DNA of 32,832 nucleotides from an uncultured Hyphomicrobiales bacterium (GTDB lineage: Bacteria; Pseudomonadota; Alphaproteobacteria; Rhizobiales; Beijerinckiaceae): assembly GCA_903824185.1 (NCBI GenBank), contig CAIJVU010000009.1, positions 1 through 32,832 of the forward strand, given 5' to 3'. The notes beneath the pieces were generated by a model. The model worked only from the letters and a program-made list of their open reading frames with translations, did not search any database and was not told where the DNA came from. The position numbers and the translations under genes are program-made. Positions 1-7,773 of this stretch are shown one piece after another; the stretch's first letter is position 1; each line of letters starts with the position of its first letter.

Positions 1-2
1 CG

Positions 3-80
3 GTAAAAAAAACAGGGCTCCCTAAATTCTCTATTTTTAAAGCCTATAAAAGGGCTGCTCCTACGAAAAAGAAAAAATAA
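3..80 (+). CDS. Possible C-terminal end of a truncated gene
   Basis: Read from base 3 there is an open frame of 25 codons ending in TAA at 78-80. The last residues are strongly basic (three Lys, Thr and Pro around a run ending KKKK), as in many DNA- or RNA-binding protein tails. The frame is cut by the window edge, so nothing can be said about product or start. It could equally be chance in an A-rich stretch. No ribosome binding site or start codon is visible within the window. Confidence 0.3.
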   Translation, partial: VKKTGLPKFSIFKAYKRAAPTKKKK

Positions 81-255
81 TTATAAATACTTTAAATTTT
101 TTTTATTGTGGCTAAATATTGAGTGATGTTTATGACATATATATATATAATATCTTAACTATAGCTTTTGAAAATAATGGAATAGATGAAAACAATCCAC
201 TAAATAATTAATCCATTTTTCTTCTAAATTATTCATATCATATATCCATTTTTAA

Positions 256-432
256 TTAACTCAACATATCAATAAGCCGACCACTCCGATCTACCGCTCT
301 TACTTTTAGGTTAGGATGACGGTCTTTGAGTTCTTTCATCCTTATCTGTATCATCTGAGAATTGTTGATTGTGATCAAGTAGGTTCGCCACATACCACTC
401 TGATCTTGTAGCTGGATTTCAACATCATTCAT
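256..432 (-). CDS. Small conserved-looking hypothetical protein (58 aa)
   Basis: An ATG at 432 opens a 58-residue protein beginning MNDVEIQLQD and ending GRLIDMLS. A TTG seven codons upstream (453) is an alternative start, but the ATG has a GGGA eight bases before it. The protein has a Trp-Arg-Thr centre, a Gln/Met/Lys-rich middle that looks helical, and a C-terminal RAVDRSGRLIDML segment. From memory, short proteins of this 'DxSGxWR ... RAVDxxGRLVD' pattern occur in marine phages and alphaproteobacterial islands; that is recollection, not a search. It lies downstream of the integrase on the same strand, inside the AT-rich element, so it is probably cargo or an accessory gene. Function unknown. 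Confidence 0.55.
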   Translation of the reverse strand: MNDVEIQLQDQSGMWRTYLITINNSQMIQIRMKELKDRHPNLKVRAVDRSGRLIDMLS

Positions 433-545
433 TTTTATATCCCAGCCAATCAATAAATTCCCATAGGTTCATTGGTTTAGGTGATCCGTGTATCTGGCTC
501 AAAACCATAACCATCACCACAAGGATCATATAGAAAATGTAGGTG

Positions 546-1820
546 TTACGTTTCATTACCACCATCCATTAGCCAATCAATTCCTTTCGTCTTCTTGTTG
601 ACGCTGTAATTTCCACTTTTAGTAAGCTCAGCCGCTGAAGCTATGTTGCTCGTATGACCGTAATGTTTTTCGAGCATGGCTGTACTGGTTCCCATATTCT
701 TAGCTAGAATGAATTGATGAACCCCTTCGCTCAGCCTATAAGTAGCGTATGTGTGACGTAACGAATAAATCGTATGTCGAGTTCCATCAGCGTCAAATTC
801 GACCCCAGCGCCCTTTAACAAGCTAGCGAATGATTTTTTGAACGAGCCAATAGGTGTTCCCTTGGGATTACAAAATACAAAGCTATCTGGGTTCGGTGGC
901 TTTTTGAGTTCCTTTATCCGTAGTTCCAAAATTCGCTTGAAATAGTCTTTAACATCAGGCGTACGAGCTACAACTTCACGAGCTCCCGTCTTTCCACTAA
1001 CGAACAAAGCTAGGTTCGGCGGACTATTACTCCCCTTTTCAGATGGAATTTCTCGTAAATCTTTCCATTTGAGTGTTCTAGCCTCACCGACACGAATTCC
1101 AGTGTTTGAAAGGATCAAAACGTAATTAGCAAGCATAATTCGATCACGGAGGATCTTTTTGTTTTTAATTTTGACGATTTCCTGAAGATGACGGATAAGT
1201 TTTTTATAGGATTTTTCATCAAAATGAGGTCGACGGTTTGGATCTGTCCGTAACTGTGGGAATTTAGGAGCTTTTTCGATATAGCCTTTATCAACACACC
1301 AGATAAAAAACTGTTTTAAATCAACGGAATAACGTCTAATCGTATTATGTGAAATAATCTTTTTCTTTGTATTTTCCTTCATCCAATCAAATAAATCGAC
1401 GAGGGTTGATGATGTAAGAGAGCTCAGCTCCAATGATCCAAAAAATGGAACGATCCTATTGAGGTAAGCTATTCGATATTTGGTCGAAAGTTTCTGTTTT
1501 AGGGTTAGAGATAGGACACTTGTATATTCAGTGAGAGCGACACTAACCCTTTTACCCCTCAATTCCTGACCGCTAAGAATTTTAACGAGCGACTTATTAT
1601 AAACGGATGTAGCGAAAGTGAAGGCTGTGTGCTCGTCGGTTGTTTTGGTACTGAGGGTTACGTATCCCTTGGCTCCTGGTATTTTAACACGACAAAACCA
1701 AGTCGGTTTCTTGTAGTCAGCCCGACGAAAAAGATAAATTTGACCGTCGTTGAAGGTTTTACTTTCAAGCTCCGTCTTGGCTCTTCGCTGTTTCAGCTGA
1801 TTGGTTTCGACCCCATCCAT
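546..1820 (-). CDS. Tyrosine recombinase / site-specific integrase
   Basis: This protein (about 424 aa) catalyses conservative site-specific recombination through a 3'-phosphotyrosyl intermediate and most likely integrates and excises the element at the adjacent tRNA-Gly. Numbering from the upstream GTG at 1823, the catalytic set is Arg244 in TGIRVGEA, Lys278 in SGKTG, the SLRHTYAT box with Arg356, and the nucleophile Tyr388 in EKHYGH. The position often filled by His or Trp (LGHSS in relatives) is Thr379 here (MGTSTAM), a variation I recall as common in alphaproteobacterial integrases. Residues about 90-185 resemble a SAM-like core-binding domain, and 200-390 the catalytic domain. ATG at 1820 is preferred over GTG at 1823 because GAGGAG sits six bases before it. 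Codon usage is AT-richer than in the chromosomal genes to the right. Confidence 0.93.
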   Translation of the reverse strand: MDGVETNQLKQRRAKTELESKTFNDGQIYLFRRADYKKPTWFCRVKIPGAKGYVTLSTKTTDEHTAFTFATSVYNKSLVKILSGQELRGKRVSVALTEYTSVLSLTLKQKLSTKYRIAYLNRIVPFFGSLELSSLTSSTLVDLFDWMKENTKKKIISHNTIRRYSVDLKQFFIWCVDKGYIEKAPKFPQLRTDPNRRPHFDEKSYKKLIRHLQEIVKIKNKKILRDRIMLANYVLILSNTGIRVGEARTLKWKDLREIPSEKGSNSPPNLALFVSGKTGAREVVARTPDVKDYFKRILELRIKELKKPPNPDSFVFCNPKGTPIGSFKKSFASLLKGAGVEFDADGTRHTIYSLRHTYATYRLSEGVHQFILAKNMGTSTAMLEKHYGHTSNIASAAELTKSGNYSVNKKTKGIDWLMDGGNET

Positions 1821-1894
1821 CACGAACTCCTCAAGTCAAACTTAAGGGTATTATAAAACGGAACGTGAACAAACGAAATCCGTTGACGATCCGT

Positions 1895-1938
1895 TTATAG
1901 AAAAAAAGGTTGAAAACAGAGAAAGCCCAGAAGGGCTA
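1895..1938 (-). terminator. Probable terminator after tRNA-Gly
   Basis: On the minus strand, about 32 bases past the tRNA 3' end, a five-base-pair stem AGCCC/GGGCT (1924-1928 with 1933-1937, loop of four) is followed by TTTCTCTGTTTTC and a longer T-run. This fits a short rho-independent terminator for the tRNA transcript. Because it lies on the element side of the presumed att site, it may have been brought in with the element. Confidence 0.45.
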
Positions 1939-1969
1939 AACTCTAAGACATTGATTTTATTTGATTATT

Positions 1970-2044
1970 TGGAGCGGGCGAAGGGATTTGAACCCTCGAC
2001 CCCAACCTTGGCAAGGTTGTGCTCTACCCCTGAGCTACACCCGC
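1970..2044 (-). tRNA. tRNA-Gly (GCC anticodon)
   Basis: The reverse strand folds as a complete 75-base cloverleaf with encoded CCA. The seven-base acceptor stem GCGGGTG pairs with CGCCCGC (one G-U), discriminator T then CCA. The D-arm contains GTAGCTCAGGGGTAGAGC, the anticodon arm CAACCTTGCCAAGGTTG has GCC in the loop, and the T-arm has the GGTTCAAATCC signature. It reads Gly GGC/GGU codons. The 3' end faces the integrase gene, making this the likely attachment target. Confidence 0.97.
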
Positions 2045-2366
2045 ATCCGGAATGACAGAGCGGCGCAAGGCCGAACCGTCTGGGTGGCGGGTTTATGACT
2101 CAATCCGGCACGGGATGCAAGAGGCTTTGCCGCAGCCAGATCGAAAAGCCCTGAAAAAAGCGAACAAACCCCTTTTAACGAGCCAAAAACTTTTTGAAAA
2201 TCAAACCAAACCAGACTATCCCGCCCTATCCTGAAAATAACAGCCCTATCCAGACCCCCTCCTATCTCGGTTCAACAGCAATCAGGCCCCGACGCCTTGC
2301 CCGCTTGAGAAAGCCCGAAGCCTGTGGCATCACCCCCACTCCCTTTCAGTCGTGAGCGCATGATCG
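2045..2366. other. Intergenic region between tRNA-Gly and the deacylase gene
   Basis: These 322 bases separate two divergent genes. Apart from the candidate tRNA promoter at 2092-2120, I see no gene, repeat or structured RNA. The short open frame at 2052-2234 on the plus strand has no ribosome binding site and no family resemblance. Confidence 0.5.
2092..2120 (-). promoter_or_regulatory. Candidate promoter for tRNA-Gly
   Basis: On the minus strand TTGCAT (2120-2115) and CATAAA (2097-2092) are separated by 17 bases, a fair match to a housekeeping sigma-70 promoter. It would give a leader of about 40 bases before the mature tRNA 5' end. The assignment is by eye only. Confidence 0.35.
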
Positions 2367-2939
2367 ATGACACAGACCCAAGCTGAGATCGTGGAGGACG
2401 GACACCACCTCCCCACCCCGCCGCAAGCCCTGTTTGCTGTGTTGGCCGAACATCAGATCAGCCATGAAACCGTCCGCCACCCCGCTTTGTTCACCGTCGA
2501 GCAATCGAAAGAATTGCGCGGCGAGATTGCCGGACACCATGTCAAAAATCTTTTTTTGAAAGACAAGAAAAGCCAGCTGTTTCTGGTGACGGCCATCGAG
2601 AGCACCGCCATCGATTTAAAAACCTTGCATACACAGATCGGCGGGCAGGGCCGCTTGTCCTTTTGTTCGGCGGATCAATTGCTGCAGCATCTCGGTGTCG
2701 AGCCGGGCTCGGTGACGCCTTTGTCCCTGATCAATGACAAAAGCCTCGACGTCACTTTTGTTCTGGACGAGGCTTTGATGGACGGGCAGCGCATCAATGT
2801 GCATCCTTTGGTCAACACCATGACAAGCGGGCTGTCGCGCGAAGGTTTTTTAAAATTTTTGTCGATCACCGGCCACAAACCGGTGATGCTTGCCAAGCAG
2901 GATCACTCGGCAGAATCGCAGGTCCAAGGCCCCAAATGA
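2367..2939 (+). CDS. prdX: Prolyl-tRNA editing deacylase (ProXp/YbaK family)
   Basis: This 190-residue protein belongs to the free-standing INS/YbaK-type editing domain family (ProX, ProXp-ala). These enzymes hydrolyse wrongly charged aminoacyl-tRNA(Pro), typically Ala-tRNA(Pro), in the cytoplasm, so that alanine is not inserted at proline codons. Visible family marks are the ETVRHPALFTVEQS N-terminal stretch, the segment HHVKNLFLKDKK (about residues 57-68), whose Lys60 matches the conserved lysine of the family, and the C-terminal FVLDEALMDGQRINVHPL and SREGFLKFL. The length is normal for the family. The start at 2367 has only a weak ribosome binding site. The last 37 bases overlap the 3' end of convergent trhO. 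Which mischarged tRNA it edits is inferred. Confidence 0.88.
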   Translation: MTQTQAEIVEDGHHLPTPPQALFAVLAEHQISHETVRHPALFTVEQSKELRGEIAGHHVKNLFLKDKKSQLFLVTAIESTAIDLKTLHTQIGGQGRLSFCSADQLLQHLGVEPGSVTPLSLINDKSLDVTFVLDEALMDGQRINVHPLVNTMTSGLSREGFLKFLSITGHKPVMLAKQDHSAESQVQGPK

Positions 2940-3904
2940 GTGCCGCCGCGCGCCTCGGCCAAACGCATTTGCCGATGCCGCTCCCGCGCCGACTGCTTGC
3001 GCTCCGCTGTCATCAGCGGCGCACAATAGGGGCAGCACACGCCCTCTTCATAATCGGCTGAGCGGCGCTCGCTGTCGCTGAGCGGGGCCCGACAGCCCCC
3101 GCACAAGACGAGATCCGCGGCCTCGACCAGACCATGACCCAAGGCAATCCGGCGATCAAAGACAAAGCACTCGCCCTGCCACAGACTTTCGGAGGCGGGA
3201 ATTTTTTCGAGATAGCTCAAAATTCCGCCTTTGAGGTGAAATACCTCCGAAAAGCCCTCTTGCAACATATAGCTGGAGGCTTTTTCGCAGCGGATACCGC
3301 CGGTGCAAAACATCGCGACCTTTTTGTGCTTGGCCGGATCGAGGTTGTTTTTCACATAATCGGGAAATTCACTAAAAGAGCGCGTCAAAGGATCAACGGC
3401 CCCCGCAAAACTGCCGATCCTGACCTCCTCGTGATTGCGGGTATCAATCACGATCACATCGGGGTCGCTGATGACCGCATTCCAGTCTTCGGGCGCGACA
3501 TAGGTGCCGACTTGCTTGTTGGGATCAACGCCGTCAACACCCAATGTGACAATCTCTTTCTTCAGGCGCACTTTCAGCCGCAAAAATGGCATCTCGCGCG
3601 CTTGCGACCATTTATGGTCGATGGTGTTGAAACCGGTCAGACAACGGAGGGTCTCCAAAACCTCCTCCATCGCCGCGCGCGTACCGGCCATGGTGCCGTT
3701 GACCCCTTCCGCCGCCAAAAGGGCAATGCCCCTGACCCCGAGCCGCGCGCAGGCGTCGCGCAGCGGCGCTTGCAGATCACGATAATGGGGCAGGCTGCCG
3801 AAATGATAAAAGGCCGCGACCGCAAAAGGGGGTGCGGCGTCATCACGCAAGGAAGCATCCGTCATGGCTTGCGCGGGGGCCTTGATTGGGTGTGTCTGTG
3901 TCAT
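2903..3904 (-). CDS. trhO: tRNA uridine-34 hydroxylase TrhO (rhodanese family)
   Basis: TrhO (YceA) makes 5-hydroxyuridine at wobble position 34 of certain tRNAs using oxygen, the first step towards 5-methoxy- or 5-carboxymethoxy-uridine. The 333-residue protein has the family order: an N-terminal domain (FYHFGSLPHY, about 32-40; AAEGVNGTMAG, about 64-74), then a rhodanese domain with the active-site loop CTGGIRCEK, in which Cys200 is the expected catalytic cysteine and Cys206 the partner, then FHLKGGILSYLE. The C-terminus has a Cys-rich tail (CGGC, CCPYC; about 268-295), likely to bind zinc. The start at 3904 has an AAGG upstream; Met14 is an alternative. It converges on the deacylase gene with overlapping 3' ends. 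Confidence 0.94.
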   Translation of the reverse strand: MTQTHPIKAPAQAMTDASLRDDAAPPFAVAAFYHFGSLPHYRDLQAPLRDACARLGVRGIALLAAEGVNGTMAGTRAAMEEVLETLRCLTGFNTIDHKWSQAREMPFLRLKVRLKKEIVTLGVDGVDPNKQVGTYVAPEDWNAVISDPDVIVIDTRNHEEVRIGSFAGAVDPLTRSFSEFPDYVKNNLDPAKHKKVAMFCTGGIRCEKASSYMLQEGFSEVFHLKGGILSYLEKIPASESLWQGECFVFDRRIALGHGLVEAADLVLCGGCRAPLSDSERRSADYEEGVCCPYCAPLMTAERKQSARERHRQMRLAEARGGTHLGPWTCDSAE

Positions 3905-4094
3905 AGCGAGCCTTTTAAACGATCAGACCTTGCGGACTCAATCCTCTTTTAGGCGGAAAAGCGTTTGCCCCCGAAACTTTACAAGCAGGACGGGGGTGAA
4001 TATGAATGCCCGAGCAGATCGCCAGATCGTGTCACAGCGCAGCGGCCTGCCCTTTCGCGCAATCAGGCGGCGGATCGCCATAGAGGTATTCATC

Positions 4095-5186
4095 ATGTTC
4101 GGGCCCCTCTTGATCGCCATGACTGTTCTGGCGGCCCTGTTGACGCTGTGGCCCCTGATCTTGCGCAAGTCCATCGCGGAAAATGCCAGCAGCGAAATGG
4201 ATTTTTACAAAGGCCAGCTGTCCGATATCGAACGCGATATCGAGCGGGGCCTGTTGCCCTCGGCTGAAGCCGAAGCGAGCCGCACCGAGATTGCCCGCCG
4301 CCTGTTGGGCCTGCAAAAAGAACAGGGCTTTTTCAAACCCTTTCAGGACAATGCCACCCATCGCAAACTGGCTTTGCTGTTGGGGCTGGTCGTGCTGCCT
4401 GTGGTGGGTGTGGGGCTATACGGGATTTATGGCAATCCCACCCTCAAAGACATGCCGCTGGCCTCTCGTGAGGATCTTGGGCGCGAAGATCTTGGAAACG
4501 AGAGCCAAGCCATTGCCAAAGCCGTGGCGCGGATCGAGGCCGATCTTGCGGCTGCACCCGACAATCTCAAAGCATGGTCCACTTTGGCACCGGTCTATAT
4601 GCGGCTTGGTCGCTTTCAAGACGCTGTCACGGCCTATGGAAAAATCCTCGCGCTGACAGGCGAGGATGCGATGGTGCGCGCTTTGCTGGGCGAAGCCAAA
4701 GTTGCGGCGGCCAACGGGATTATCACAGACGAGGCCAAGCAAGATTTCTTGAAAGCGATTGCAAAAGATCCGTCCGTTGCAATGGCGCAGTTTTATCTCG
4801 GGCTTGCAGTCGAACAAGCGGGCGATACAACCAAAGCCATAGCGCTTTATGAAGCCTTGCTCGACAGCGTGGCCGACCGGCCCCAATGGGTGACAGCCAT
4901 CAAAACGCGCTTGGCCAAATTGAAAGGCGAGCCGCCCGCACCCGCTGGCACACAGGCTGACCAAGAGATGATTTTAGGCATGGTCAGCCGCTTGGCGGCG
5001 CGCCTTGAAAAAGACGGGGGCACAGCCGAGGAATGGGGACGCTTGATCCGTTCTTATGTAGTGCTGGGCAAGCGCGATGACGCCGAACAGGCTTTGGCCA
5101 AGGCGCGTGCTGCTTTGAAAGCCGATCAAGGCGCAACCCACCTATTGCAAAGCCTTGCGCATGAAACGGGCTTGTCATGGCGCTGA
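4095..5186 (+). CDS. ccmI: Cytochrome c maturation protein CcmI
   Basis: CcmI is the membrane-bound TPR chaperone that binds the C-terminus of apocytochrome c and hands it to the CcmF-CcmH haem ligase. The 363-residue form starting at ATG 4095 has TM1 at about 4-23, a cytoplasmic loop rich in charged residues with the family signature MDFYKGQLSDIERDIERG (about 35-52), TM2 at about 91-110, and a periplasmic TPR region (about 140-340, e.g. AWSTLAPVYMRLGRFQDAV). TAGAGGT lies eight bases before this ATG. An in-frame ATG at 4002 also has a strong GGGGGTGA and would add 31 basic residues before TM1; family length favours 4095. It is first in the ccm operon, followed 100 bases later by ccmF. Confidence 0.88.
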   Translation: MFGPLLIAMTVLAALLTLWPLILRKSIAENASSEMDFYKGQLSDIERDIERGLLPSAEAEASRTEIARRLLGLQKEQGFFKPFQDNATHRKLALLLGLVVLPVVGVGLYGIYGNPTLKDMPLASREDLGREDLGNESQAIAKAVARIEADLAAAPDNLKAWSTLAPVYMRLGRFQDAVTAYGKILALTGEDAMVRALLGEAKVAAANGIITDEAKQDFLKAIAKDPSVAMAQFYLGLAVEQAGDTTKAIALYEALLDSVADRPQWVTAIKTRLAKLKGEPPAPAGTQADQEMILGMVSRLAARLEKDGGTAEEWGRLIRSYVVLGKRDDAEQALAKARAALKADQGATHLLQSLAHETGLSWR

Positions 5187-5286
5187 ACGGGAACCACTGT
5201 TATGCTGGCAAGGCTTCTCAGGTGACAAAGCGCGGACGGCCTGTTGGCATGCAGGGCTGCAAAAGCCGCAACAAGGAGACAGAGTT

Positions 5287-7266
5287 GTGATTGTCGAGAC
5301 GGGACATTATGCGCTTGTGCTGGCTTTGGCGATTGCCCTCTTGCAATCGATCATTCCCTTTTGGGGTGCCCGCATCAATCATGCTTCTTTGATGCTGGTG
5401 GGTGTCAGCACGGCTTTGTCGCAATTTCTGTTTTTGTCCGTGTCTTTTGCGGCTCTGAGCTATGCCTATCTGACGTCAGATTTTTCCGTGCTGAATGTGG
5501 CCGATAATTCCAACAGTGCGATGCCGCTCATTTACAAATTATCGGGCGTCTGGGGCAATCACGAAGGCTCGATGCTGTTATGGTCTTTGATCCTGTCTTT
5601 GTTCGGTGCGTTGATTGCCGTGTTTGGCCGTGCCTTGCCCGCTCCCTTGCGGGCTGATTCCATTGCCGTGCAAGGATTGATCGGCGCTGCTTTCTTGCTG
5701 TTTATCATCATGACCTCCAATCCCTTTGCGCGCCTGTTGCCCGCACCCGCAGAGGGACAAGACCTCAACCCGATTTTGCAAGATCCGGGTTTGGCCATTC
5801 ATCCGCCTTTGCTCTATCTCGGCTATGTCGGTTTCTCGATTGTGTTTTCATTTGCCGCAGCAGCCCTGATCGGCGGGCGCATTGATGCCGCTTGGGCCCG
5901 TTTTGTGCGCCCCTTCGCGCTCGTTGCCTGGTGTTTCCTGACGCTTGGAATCGCCATGGGGTCTTACTGGGCCTATTACACTTTGGGTTGGGGCGGTTTC
6001 TGGTTTTGGGATCCGGTGGAAAATGCCTCGTTGATGCCGTGGCTTGCAGGCTCTGCCTTTGTCCATTCCGTTGCGGTGATGGAGAAAAATGGATCCTTGA
6101 AAGTCTGGACGATTTTTCTGGCAATCCTGGCTTTTTCTTTTTCGTTGCTCGGCACGTTTCTGGTGCGCTCAGGCGTGCTGAGTTCGGTGCATGCCTTTGC
6201 CAATGACCCGCAACGCGGTGTTGCGATTTTGATGATTTTGAGTTTTTTTATCTTGAGTGCCTTGGCTTTGTTTGCATGGCGCGCGCCGCTTCTCAAACAA
6301 GGCGGTATTTTTGCACCGATCTCGCGCGAAGGCGCGCTTGTGCTCAACAATTTGTTGCTGACCACATCCTGCGCGACCGTGTTGATCGGAACCCTTTATC
6401 CGCTGGTGGTCGAAGAGCTCACGGGCGACAAGATCACGGTGGGCGCACCCTTTTTCAATATGACCTGCGGCGTCTTGATGCTGGGTCTGTTTTTGCTGAC
6501 CCCGTTCGGCTTTTCCCTGTCATGGAAACGCGGTGATCTCTATGGCGTCTCGCAACGTCTGTTTGCCGCCATTGCCATCGGGCTTTTGGGGTTCATCATC
6601 GTTCTGGCTTTGGATCATGAGGCCAGTGTCATGGCGACATTGGCGGTGGCGATCGGGCTTTTGATTATTTTCGGCACCTTCACCGAGATCTGGATCAGGC
6701 TGCAACGCGGCGGCCGTCACTGGGCACAGATAAGGCAACGGGCGTTCGGACTGCCTTTGTCCTTTTGGGGCGGCGCGCTGGCGCATCTCGGAGCAGGGGT
6801 CGGCCTCTTGGGCTTGGCCTCAAGCGGCTTTGGCGTGGAAGTGGTGACCACGCTGCAGCGCGGACAGCCCGTGAAGGTTGCAGGCTATGAGCTGGTGCTC
6901 GATGCCATTCTGCCGCGCAACGGACCCAATTTCAACGAGACCGTGGCGCAGATGTCCTTGTTCAAACAGGGGCAAAAAATTGCAGTGCTTGAGCCCTCCA
7001 AACGGCAGTTTTCGGCACGCCAGATGTCAACCTCGCAAGCCGGTATCGAGACCATCCAATTCGGCCAGTTCTATGTCTCGATTTCAGCGCCCGAAACACC
7101 AGACAGCGTACCGGCGCAGCTTTACTGGAAACCCTTTGTGACCTTTATCTGGCTGGGGGCCTGTCTGATGGCTTTTGGCGGTGCCGTCTCTTTGGCCGAC
7201 CGGCAGTTGCGTCTGCGGTCAGCCGACCAGACGGGGCGCGCCGCACCCGCAACTGCCAAGGCGTAA
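5287..7266 (+). CDS. ccmF: Haem lyase CcmF
   Basis: CcmF is the integral membrane subunit that ligates haem, delivered by CcmE, to reduced apocytochrome c. The 659-residue product is of normal length with many membrane segments. Hallmarks are WGNHEGSMLLW near the N-terminus, HPPLLYLGYVGF, the periplasmic WWD domain WGGFWFWDPVENASLMPW (from Trp235) and the later RSGVLSSVHAF segment with a conserved His. I chose GTG at 5287, giving the family-typical start (M)IVETGHYALVLALA, because AAGGAG sits eight bases upstream (5273-5278). An open frame extends back to 5155, but into ccmI coding sequence. ccmH follows 12 bases downstream. The 100 bases before it do not encode the ccmE gene often found between ccmI and ccmF. 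Confidence 0.95.
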   Translation: MIVETGHYALVLALAIALLQSIIPFWGARINHASLMLVGVSTALSQFLFLSVSFAALSYAYLTSDFSVLNVADNSNSAMPLIYKLSGVWGNHEGSMLLWSLILSLFGALIAVFGRALPAPLRADSIAVQGLIGAAFLLFIIMTSNPFARLLPAPAEGQDLNPILQDPGLAIHPPLLYLGYVGFSIVFSFAAAALIGGRIDAAWARFVRPFALVAWCFLTLGIAMGSYWAYYTLGWGGFWFWDPVENASLMPWLAGSAFVHSVAVMEKNGSLKVWTIFLAILAFSFSLLGTFLVRSGVLSSVHAFANDPQRGVAILMILSFFILSALALFAWRAPLLKQGGIFAPISREGALVLNNLLLTTSCATVLIGTLYPLVVEELTGDKITVGAPFFNMTCGVLMLGLFLLTPFGFSLSWKRGDLYGVSQRLFAAIAIGLLGFIIVLALDHEASVMATLAVAIGLLIIFGTFTEIWIRLQRGGRHWAQIRQRAFGLPLSFWGGALAHLGAGVGLLGLASSGFGVEVVTTLQRGQPVKVAGYELVLDAILPRNGPNFNETVAQMSLFKQGQKIAVLEPSKRQFSARQMSTSQAGIETIQFGQFYVSISAPETPDSVPAQLYWKPFVTFIWLGACLMAFGGAVSLADRQLRLRSADQTGRAAPATAKA

Positions 7267-7278
7267 AGAGGGGGCGGG

Positions 7279-7773
7279 ATGATGACAAAAAAAATCTTGA
7301 GTCTTTCCTTCGCTGTGGCTTTGCTGCTTGCAACACAGGCCCTGACATGGGCCGTGCAGCCCAATGAAATTTTGTCTGACCCTGCTTTGGAGGCGCGCGC
7401 CCGCGCGCTGTCTGCGGAATTGCGCTGTCTTGTCTGCCAGAATGAATCGATTGATGAATCCCATGCCGATCTGGCGCGTGATTTACGCCTGCTGATCCGC
7501 GAGCGGATTGTGCAAGGGCAAAGCAATGCAGAGATCCGTGATTTTCTGGTGTCGCGCTATGGTGATTTCATTTTGCTGAACCCGCCTTTCAAGCCAACAA
7601 CATGGCTGTTATGGTTGAGCCCTGTGATGATCTTGCTGCTGGGTGGTTGGGCGATTATGCAGGCCACGGGCCGCAGGCCCATACCGCCTGCCCCGCTCAC
7701 GGCTGACGAGGAGCGCCAACTTAAGGCCCTCCAATCCACACCCCCTTCATCACGACACAGCGGGGATGTCTGA
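7279..7773 (+). CDS. ccmH: Cytochrome c maturation thiol protein CcmH
   Basis: CcmH is a periplasm-facing thiol protein that keeps the CXXCH cysteines of apocytochrome c reduced and works with CcmF and CcmI. The 164-residue protein has a signal peptide (hydrophobic 7-24), the family motif LRCLVCQNESI with Cys50 and Cys53, the DLRLLIRERI..G.S..EIRDFLV helix bundle, and one C-terminal TM (about 105-124). Two consecutive ATGs begin at 7279, preceded by GAGGGGGCGG. The stop overlaps the ccmG start by one base (TGATG), indicating translational coupling. The C-terminal CcmI-like TPR half seen in E. coli CcmH is absent, as expected because ccmI is a separate gene here. Confidence 0.95.
   Translation: MMTKKILSLSFAVALLLATQALTWAVQPNEILSDPALEARARALSAELRCLVCQNESIDESHADLARDLRLLIRERIVQGQSNAEIRDFLVSRYGDFILLNPPFKPTTWLLWLSPVMILLLGGWAIMQATGRRPIPPAPLTADEERQLKALQSTPPSSRHSGDV

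Larger units (their letters stand above)
1..1970. mobile_element. Partial integrative element at tRNA-Gly 3' end
   Basis: The stretch between the window's left edge and the 3' end of the tRNA-Gly gene is visibly AT-rich compared with everything to its right. It carries a tyrosine recombinase whose start lies about 150 bases from the tRNA 3' end, plus a small protein gene. Tyrosine integrases commonly insert their element at a tRNA 3' end and reconstitute the tRNA, leaving the integrase gene next to it; that is exactly the layout here. The attachment site is therefore inferred to lie in the 3' half of the tRNA (about 1970-2010). The other end and the second direct repeat are outside the window, so the size and nature of the element (prophage, genomic island or ICE) cannot be judged. 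Confidence 0.7.

Noticed and set aside
137-152. TATATATATATA run as a CRISPR or satellite repeat
   Set aside because: A single short AT-dinucleotide run; no spaced repeats of 24-40 bases are present anywhere in the window.
1629-1856. 75-residue plus-strand frame opposite the integrase N-terminus
   Set aside because: Shadow of the integrase gene; no independent support.
2052-2234. 60-residue plus-strand frame beside tRNA-Gly
   Set aside because: No ribosome binding site, low-complexity composition, and it overlaps the likely tRNA promoter.
3134-3952. 272-residue plus-strand open frame
   Set aside because: It lies opposite trhO, whose product is a clear family member with all motifs; the plus-strand translation resembles nothing and is a shadow of GC-rich codons.
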